Origin: Amphimedon queenslandica
Lineage: Eukaryota; Porifera; Demospongiae; Haplosclerida; Niphatidae
Direction of reading: 5' to 3'
NCBI RefSeq assembly: GCF_000090795.2
Contig: NW_003546310.1
Coordinates: 253,749-302,837 of the forward strand
DNA: 49,089 nt
Position numbers and translations under genes: made by a program. Under the pieces are notes generated by a model, which worked only from the letters and a program-made list of their open reading frames with translations, did not search any database and was not told the origin of the DNA. Position 1 is the stretch's first letter. Each line of letters opens with the position of its first letter. Positions 42,445 through 49,089 of this stretch are shown one piece after another.

Positions 42445-45400
42445 CATGTCTTCTACTCACTCAAAGGTGTAAATTAATTAAGTTGAAAAAATAGTGTTCA
42501 GCTAGACTATTGCAACTCATCAAGCAGACAAAGCAGCTTCAATTGCGGCAGCTGCTGAGGAAATAAGGAGTAATGTAGCCAGGTTATTGGAATTGTTACC
42601 TGCTGCTGTGTCTAGTCCATCCGCCAAAAAAGATAATGAGTTTGATGACAGTCCCTCCTTTACCACCACCGATACAATCCCTAAGAAGCAAGCCAAGTTC
42701 TGTTTCTTCGAGCCACAGCGGTCTTTCTGGTAGTCGTCCTCGTACTAGTCGGCAATTGTTGCGGCTTCCTCGGCCTCAAAGTATTGTATCACAAGGTTTG
42801 GAAAAGTATTATCAATATGATAGTAATTTTTATGTATGCCTTTAGGTGGTGAAATAGAGGATAGTGATTCAGATTTTAAAGGTAAATCCGCATTAATTTT
42901 AATACATGCATGCACAGAGAAATGCTGCTGTGGTCAACAGTTTACATAGCATTTACCTCAAGCCTATACCTGCATAAAACTGACTCAGTACTCTTAATTA
43001 TGAATGTGAATGACTGTAGATCATGGACTTATGGTAGCTACAAGTAACACCTTAATTGCAATAAGAAGAATGAAGGGAAGTATGACGGAAGAAAGAAAGG
43101 GGAAGGATTCAGTGTCATTTCATACTAAAAGGAGAAAGAATGTACCATGGAGGCATAGATTTATTTGCCTAGCTCACAAAAAAGCAATGAACAGTCCACT
43201 TACTATTGCAGAGAGAGATCAGCTGTTGGGGTGTGGTCTAAGGCTGCAGGAGATACTGTTTGACAATATAAATATTGACCGAGAAGCATTTAAAAAGAAG
43301 GTATTATTGATGTATTCAAAGCCACAGAAGGGAGGTGAATATCAATTTTTGAAATGTCTCCCTAACTCTCGTAAACTTGAGCTTCTATCACCAGACGTTT
43401 ATTATTCTCCTTTCGATCTTAAACGTCGTGCTGGAACTGCCATCACATACATTCGGCCCATCCAGAAAAACCTCAGTATAGAGTTTCAATAAAATTCTAA
43501 TGTAGCTGAGGTACATATTTTGATTTAAAATTATTATTTTAGCTAATTATTTTAGCCTTGTGAACCATGTCTGTACTATGGTGAGTCATTTGACATTAGC
43601 TCTCGTCAGTCTCATTGTAATGCAGTTACTGTGTAAGTTGTATTGTATGAAAGTAGCATTTGTAGTTTGTCAGACAACTGTTCATTGGATTTTTCTCATC
43701 ATGAGAGTAAATGGTAAGGAAAGTGTTTTAGCGATACTTTTATTACATATGCATATACAAAGCAGTAGTAAGACAGTAAAGATTGATGATTTTATGTCAG
43801 ATTTTTTCAGTCTGTCTGATGAAGAAGATATACACAATATTTTACTATTAACTGTTAATGCATGTTGTAGGATGATATGGAGTTGAAAATGGAGTGTCTT
43901 AAGAATGTCAGCTCTTGTAATAATACTGCTAGCACTTCTAATCTTGAAGCATGTATTAGATCGCTGAAACAGTCTTGTGATGGAACAAAGAGAATGGCAG
44001 TGCATAGAGAATTTGTTTTGTGATGCTCTCCACGAATCAAAAAAGATTAAATTTTCCTCATTGAAAGAAATAAAAGTTTGTATATTTTGAGTGTTTTATT
44101 ATCAGTAAAATATTCATTTTTATATATGTAAGTAACTCGAACCAGCAATTGATTTTGAAGGCCCAAGGAAGAAGTTCTTTAGGATTCTTGCTAAAGAAGC
44201 TATCAAAAGATACTTTTTGGGAGAAAACTGCAAGTTCTTTGCCACTGACATCAATTCTTTGCAAGTATGTTTGTAATTATTGATTTTTACGTAATAAATC
44301 TCACTGACTTAAGTGTTAGCAAGATACCTAATAGTATGTGGATAATCGCTATATTATAGTTATAAGGGTTGCATAGCACAGAAATTAAAAATAACAGCTT
44401 AATTACCACGAGTTTAATGGTTTTTTATCTGTTTTTTCAGTGGTGTCTATGCGACACAGATTAACTTACAAAAAGGTCATTCATAGTTAATACTTGTTGG
44501 CCCTTGCCCATACTTAACTGTGTTTAACTACGTATGCATATTTAAGCAAAAATTATTTAAAGTGGCTCAAAAATCAAGCAACAGCTATTGGTCTGGCCAA
44601 ATTTTATCAAAAATGGCTAGGCGAGAATTCTCCAATTTTATAATTTTTCTGATGAATACACAACTTCTTATGTTGTGTATCAACTTTGAGCTACTTTTGA
44701 TTAAGTTTAGATTTGTTATGAATTTTTTGAAGTTGCTGAAAAATTGGACCAATGACCAAATCGTTATTGGCCAAATTTTCACTAACATTGGCTAGGAGAG
44801 AATTATCCATTTCTATATTCTTTAGATACATATTGTGCTTGCCCTTTCTATACTGTATGTAATGACTATGGAGTTATCTGTAGGACAATGAGTTCTTCGC
44901 ATTGGGACAATACTGTGCTTTGTCTATAATCAAGGGTGGAAATGGGTTTCCTTTTTTCTGCTACAGAAGTGTGTTCATACTTTGGGAATGCAACTTTCCC
45001 CAATATTGAAATTACAGCTCAGCAGATTCGTTTGTATCTATTGCAATGCATAATTGAAAAGGTACATAATTGATTTTTGTCATAATTGTTTTATTTCTTA
45101 ACTTTAGCTTGATATAGCAGTGTCAGATGATGATGTCAAACAAGTCTTTCATGTACATAATGCATTAGACATGTTATGCAGTACTGGCTACAGAAAGCCA
45201 ATGGAGAGCTTTACTCTTACTGACAAAGATAGTCTTAAATCTTCACTCCTAAACTACCACTTATTATATAAAGTTAAGTGTGAAACTGATCTGTTCATAC
45301 AAGAATTAGAGACAGCAGAGATTGTAACCATAATACGTACTTCACCTGATGTTTTTAAAGGTTTGTTTATGGCACCTGACATTACCAGTGTCACTGCAGG

Positions 45401-45833
45401 TATATTTGTTACTAATCTTGTTTATTATACCTATATGCTGGTATTTTCTAGATGATATGAAAGAGATGTTTAGCATTGATACCGATTTAATTGGTGATCT
45501 TGATCAAATGGCCTTAAAACAGACATGGTTATTCTTTGTAATTTTTTGGATAAGTGTGAAGGTACATTATTGAACTAGTTGTATTTTATATTACATTTTT
45601 TAGATGGTACAATTGACTGTTCTGTGTGTGATGTCCTTGAATTTGTATCTGGTAGTAGCAGTGGTTTTGATGACAAACCATGAGTTGAATTTAACTTTTC
45701 TGATAACTCTGTACCAACAGCAAGTACTTGCTCTTTATGCCTCCAACTTCCTACAGCTCATGAAAATGAACAAAGTTTTATGAAAGCCTTTCAATTTGCC
45801 TTGAAGGTTAATGTTGGATTTGGTCAGGTGTGA
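42445..45833 (+). pseudogene. HECT-type E3 ubiquitin ligase, G2E3-like, copy B
   Basis: Same family and order as copy A. Start MSSTHSK (42445); Ala-rich helix AASIAAAAEEIRSNVARLLE (42525) and a Ser-rich stretch; acidic EIEDSDSDFK; a long exon (about 43010-43492) with WRHRFICLAHKKAMNSPLT, EYQFLKCLPNSRKLELLSP and TYIRPIQKNLS; Cys/His zinc motif (43555-43625); helical linker (43870-44080); HECT N-lobe AIDFEGPRKKFFRILAKEA (44140); LSIIKGGNGFPF (44925); exon 45118-45400; C-lobe VEFNFSDNSVPTASTCSL with catalytic Cys codon 45729-45731, and stop at 45831. Defects: in-frame TGA at 45681, a one-base shift in a T6 run near 44955, and another near 44010. It is divergent with rve gene B. Confidence 0.75.
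44586..44812. repeat. Direct repeat pair within an intron of HECT B
   Basis: GGCCAAATTTT...TGGCTAGGCGAGAATTCTCC (44597-44635) and GGCCAAATTTTCACTAAC...TGGCTAGGAGAGAATTATCC (44770-44812) are related copies about 178 bp apart, in the 600-bp intron between two HECT N-lobe exons. They could be a small solo insertion flanked by repeats. No function is evident. Confidence 0.55.
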
Positions 45834-46587
45834 GCATTACTACTTGAAGTGACTTACTATTTGCCATTTTATCTCTTACCTCATTGACTCTAGCTCATAT
45901 TGCCAACTTTCCTCATATTGACTATAACTGCATTACTATTTTGTGCAGATTAATATTGTGTACAGATGATTTATTGATTAAAAGGAGTGTTGAGTAATTT
46001 GTTTCTTGATAAATAAATGAACAAAAATTTATTAGGTTACAATAGAAAAAACAATTCTGATCTTAAAAACACTTAAACAACAATCGCGTACCAGAATCAA
46101 TTGAAAGGAAAGGGACCTGTCTCCATTAAGTTATTCTAAAATTGCTCTAGTAATGTAATAGTGAGACTCTCATCATTGTGCTAGACTTTAGAACCTTTAA
46201 TCCTGGTCTTAGACAACGATTTCTTAACAGCCATCAACCCGGCACTGATGATAGAAATAATGGTACACTAGCAGTAGCAAACAAATAATTAAACAAAATA
46301 ATATATGATACTAGCCTAACAATTGCCATATGAGCACTGATTAACTGACGAAGTGAGTACCTTGATATCTAGATAGTCTGGTCTAGAAGATAATCTGATT
46401 AGCATCATGCTTAAAAGGGCGTGTCTAATATTTACCAGGGCCCCGCTCAAACTGCAGAGATTGCATTGCAATTGCATGTTAGTACATCATGATGCATAAG
46501 AGATGCAGATGATCGCACTGCTTTAAAATGGCATCATGGCATTGCTTCATTATTTTTAATATTGCCCACTTCGGCCTTCTATAGGAG
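45834..46587. other. Spacer after HECT B; ends in array-flank motif
   Basis: No gene was recognised. The last 30 bases (GCCCACTTCGGCCTTCTATA near 46563) resemble the inverse of the sequence just after minisatellite array 1. Confidence 0.4.
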
Positions 46588-46990
46588 ACTGCAGTGACTT
46601 AAAGACAGCAGTGACATAAAGACAGCAGTGACAGCGGTGATATAAAGACATGAAGACAGTAGTGACATATAGACAGCAGTGACATATAGACAGCAGTGAC
46701 ATATATAAAGACAGTAATGACGTGATGACAGCACAGAGACATGAAGACAGCAGTGACATAAAGGCAGCAGTGACATAAAGACATCAGTAATATAAAGACA
46801 GCAGTAACATAAAGACAATAGTGACATAAAGACAGCCGGGACATAAAGACAGTAGTGACATTAAAACAGCAGTGACAGTAATGATAGAAAGACAGGAGTG
46901 ACATAAAAAGAGGAGAGACATAAAGACAGCAGACATAAAGACATTAGTGACATAAAGATAGCACAAACAAAAAGGCAGTAGTGTGTAAAG
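46588..46990. repeat. 17-bp minisatellite, array 2 (about 23 units)
   Basis: Same unit as array 1 (GACATAAAGACAGCAGT) in the same orientation, with similar variants (GACATATAGACAGCAGT). All three minus frames are again open for the repeat peptide. The left flank holds a motif shared, in inverse orientation, with the right flank of array 1. Confidence 0.95.
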
Positions 46991-47667
46991 ACATTTAGGA
47001 TTTACTGTTATTACTATTACAACTACTAGTAATTATTAAAATTAGACTCAAATTACTATAATTCTGTTCTGTCAGTAATCTTCAATATCTCGATAATAGT
47101 GAGTGGGCATATCACAGGCACTGCCTGTGGTTACAAATGTGATGTAACACGGCTTTCATTTCTAAAACTCGCTGTGATTTTATTTGTATCCTTGTGGATT
47201 TACAGCAAAAATCTCTTGAAATAAAATGTAAGGCACCATAATTTTACAGGTATTATAAGCTGAAAGACATCTGTCAATAAATCTTGCAAATAAAGTCTGG
47301 CCTAGGTCCAGTGGCCCACGGGAACCAACAGTGGGTACAAAGTTGGAACAATTGTGAGTCTGAAGTGCAGAAAACTAGATCAATTCATAGACCAATATTC
47401 CATGCAGGTAGAGTTTTACTGCTCTCCTTCCATGTTGAAATCAATGGTTGACTAAGCCTCAATACTAACTATTGAAGTTGGCCAGGGATTGTAAGATCGA
47501 TACATGGCTGGTCAGGAAGCACAGGTTCTCTGTTCTGGACCTCTTCTAGACATTACAGCCTGAAAATAGTAAGACTATGTCAACCTAAAGCTTGAATCAG
47601 TTGATAACCACCTTTTTCTGAGCCTCCTGTCCTCCATTGCTACCATTTTACCATGAGAAAAGGTGCC
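46991..47667. other. Non-coding spacer
   Basis: No coding or repeat signal was recognised. Confidence 0.4.
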
Positions 47668-47855
47668 ACTGAGCAAGCTCATTGATGGTCACCTTTGAGA
47701 TGCCCACTCATTACTACACAAATATGTTGATAACACCCCAGCTGCAGAATACATTGCATTTGTATTACCTTGCCCTCACGCCTTCGGCCCTCACGCTTGG
47801 TCATACAAATGCAATGCATCCCTTGCAGGGGTGTTATAACGTTCACTGAGATGCC
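47668..47855. mobile_element. Inverted-repeat element, copy 2
   Basis: The hairpin at 47730-47838 starts ATAACACCCCAGCTGCAG and ends GCAGGGGTGTTAT, with inner GGTCATACAAATGCAATGC. Homology to copy 1 extends outward through ACAAATATGTTGATAA and ACTGAGCA on the left and GTTATAACGTTCACT on the right. Copies differ at roughly one base in five to six by eye. Confidence 0.75.
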
Positions 47856-47929
47856 CTTTTGTTTCTAATGGCACTGACTACTAAAACAGCCAGCAATTCT
47901 CCAGTTTCTCCCTCTTCCGAATTCTCTGA

Positions 47930-48680
47930 AAGCAATTCTACATCTTAAAGCTCCAAACACACCTCTTGAGATGTCTGAAAGCATTTTATCGGGCATAAAT
48001 AGACGAGAAAATCAGAGTTTAAAATTTTCCATAAAAAATTGGCATGTTATAGTGGGACTAGTAATCTTTGGGAGCATTTAGTAGTAAAACTACATCCTTG
48101 GTTTATAAACAAGCATATCCCAAGTGGTTTTCAAAAACTAATGACATGTTTAAGGCAGAAATTTTGCTTAGCAGCTTAGACCAAGGTTATTGAACTGAAA
48201 GCATGATAATATCAGACATACCTCCAATTTATATTGGGGAATGTACTTGCTTTAGGGATTTTATATCGACGTTGCAGCCTTGTTAAGTATGTCGACTTGA
48301 AAGTCAGTGTAGAATACAATTTTTAGTATGTATGAGCATGCCCAGATGATGATCATTGATGTATTGTGTTATGTTTCTTCAAGTAACACCAGTGTTGCAA
48401 TATCGGAGAAAATAGGAGAAATGATTGAAGATTTTGGGACAAAATGCTTGGTATCTGTCTTAGTTCACGATCAAGCTGCTAACATGAATCTCTGTCAGAC
48501 TCCTTCAAGAATCAGAGGACGTTCGGTAGTTAAAAAGTCTGCCCTACCTGAACAAAAACAAGGTGCAGTTATGTCTCAAAGCTATTGCAGCCATTGATAC
48601 AATGATTAAGAAAGCAAATTGGTTGGCCAAATTAAACGCAGTGCTCCAGCCTGTGGAGCACTCAAATCTAGACAGAACCA
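47930..48680 (+). pseudogene. hAT transposase, decayed N-terminal and middle parts
   Basis: hAT transposases are cut-and-paste DDE enzymes with an N-terminal BED zinc finger. Broken frames read GTSNLWEHLVVKLHPW (end of a BED finger, near 48053), a linker, IEDFGTKCLVSVLVHDQAANM (about 48425-48490, written as two parts: IEDFGTKCLVSVL and VHDQAANM; this is the second-Asp block) and VQLCLKAIAAIDTMIKKA (48562-48612; compare the family's CAAHTLQLC helix). Stops and frameshifts are frequent. The C-terminal dimerisation region is not seen. The element is unrelated by sequence to the hAT-type MITE at 18.4 kb as far as can be judged. Confidence 0.7.
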
Positions 48681-48802
48681 GATAAATGGAAACAAGAAGC
48701 GAGTACAATCATTTGCCTCTATGGTGGAGCTCTAATTTTTACATGTTAGAGATAGATTGAGTAGAGCTGGCCAGCTCTAATGTTTTTATGTTAGAGAGAT
48801 TA

Positions 48803-48834
<32 letters not shown>

Positions 48835-49089
48835 AATTTTACAGACCACTGAGAAAACAGAGAGAGAAAGAAAGACAAGAGGAACAGAAACAGAGATAGA
48901 TCTGAAGGGATTCAGTTAACTTGTAACTGCACCCAGAAATGAAAAGAAAGTACATATAAACTTAAAAAAAAATCAAGAGAAAGTTGGGAGAGTAGGAGAC
49001 AAAGAGCAAGTAGAACATGGACACAGATAATGAAATGTACACGGATTATTAGAATTAAAAAACTTAATAAAGTGATTTGTCATATGTAC
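48681..49089. other. Right edge: short direct repeats and ATT microsatellite
   Basis: AGCTCTAAT...TATGTTAGAGA occurs twice (48727-48753 and 48771-48796). A pure ATT run follows (48805-48833), then a purine-rich stretch with repeated GAGA and AGAAA. No gene was recognised before the window ends. Confidence 0.5.

Noticed and set aside
1..49089. tRNA, rRNA, riboswitch or bacterial-type operon signals
   Set aside because: None was seen; the content is eukaryotic nuclear DNA.

Overview
The window looks like AT-rich nuclear DNA of an early-branching invertebrate animal, most likely a sponge. The evidence is short GT-AG introns (about 45-60 bp) inside animal-type genes, eukaryotic domains (HECT, Ulp1, PHD, OTU), and many eukaryotic DNA-transposon families. 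The organism assignment is an inference from gene families and intron style; no marker gene is present. No rRNA, tRNA or clearly intact single-copy host gene was seen. The window is mainly a dense graveyard of mobile elements.

Layout. 1-185 is an inverted-repeat element that recurs at 47.7 kb. 1.16-2.17 kb is a decayed Tigger transposase. 2.25-4.62 kb is a degenerate satellite of alternating A/B monomers. 5.34-5.76 kb is a TA-flanked MITE. 6.03-8.27 kb is a pogo-like transposase with an HTH_psq domain. It is followed by about 18 tandem, splice-site-flanked, exon-like units (8.32-10.67 kb), then a Ulp1-type protease domain (11.07-11.6 kb) and half of a PHD finger (12.7-12.83 kb). 13.37-14.05 kb is a second Tigger/Jerky-like 5' end with its terminal repeat.

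14.39-17.28 kb (+) is a HECT-type E3 ubiquitin ligase gene (G2E3-like). It converges on an HTH plus rve (DDE integrase) gene at 17.44-19.41 kb (-), which is split by a hAT-type MITE with an 8-bp target duplication. 19.8-23.9 kb holds a pogo-like remnant interrupted by a 3.1-kb PIF/Harbinger element, itself hit by a MITE. 25.1-26.3 kb (-) is an unrecognised coding region. 26.34-26.9 kb (-) is a piece of another integrase clade. 27.1-32.9 kb is a decayed Helentron (Rep, Pif1-like helicase, OTU). 33.8-36.15 kb is a MULE transposase with a SWIM-like motif.

36.37-37.77 kb and 46.6-47.0 kb are the same 17-bp minisatellite. 38.47-38.78 kb is the C-terminus of a retroelement polyprotein with a TTATTG-rich tail. 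39.1-40.46 kb is a 1.3-kb imperfect palindrome. 40.86-42.32 kb (-) is a second rve gene, arranged head-to-head with a second HECT gene (42.45-45.83 kb, +). 47.9-48.7 kb is a hAT transposase remnant.

The two most interesting signals are the tandem array of symmetric exon-like units between a transposase and a Ulp1-PHD region, and the recurrent pairing of HECT ligase and rve transposase genes. The pairing suggests a mobile element, or co-amplifying gene pair, that couples a DDE recombinase with a ubiquitin ligase. All family assignments come from reading translated motifs; no database search was run.
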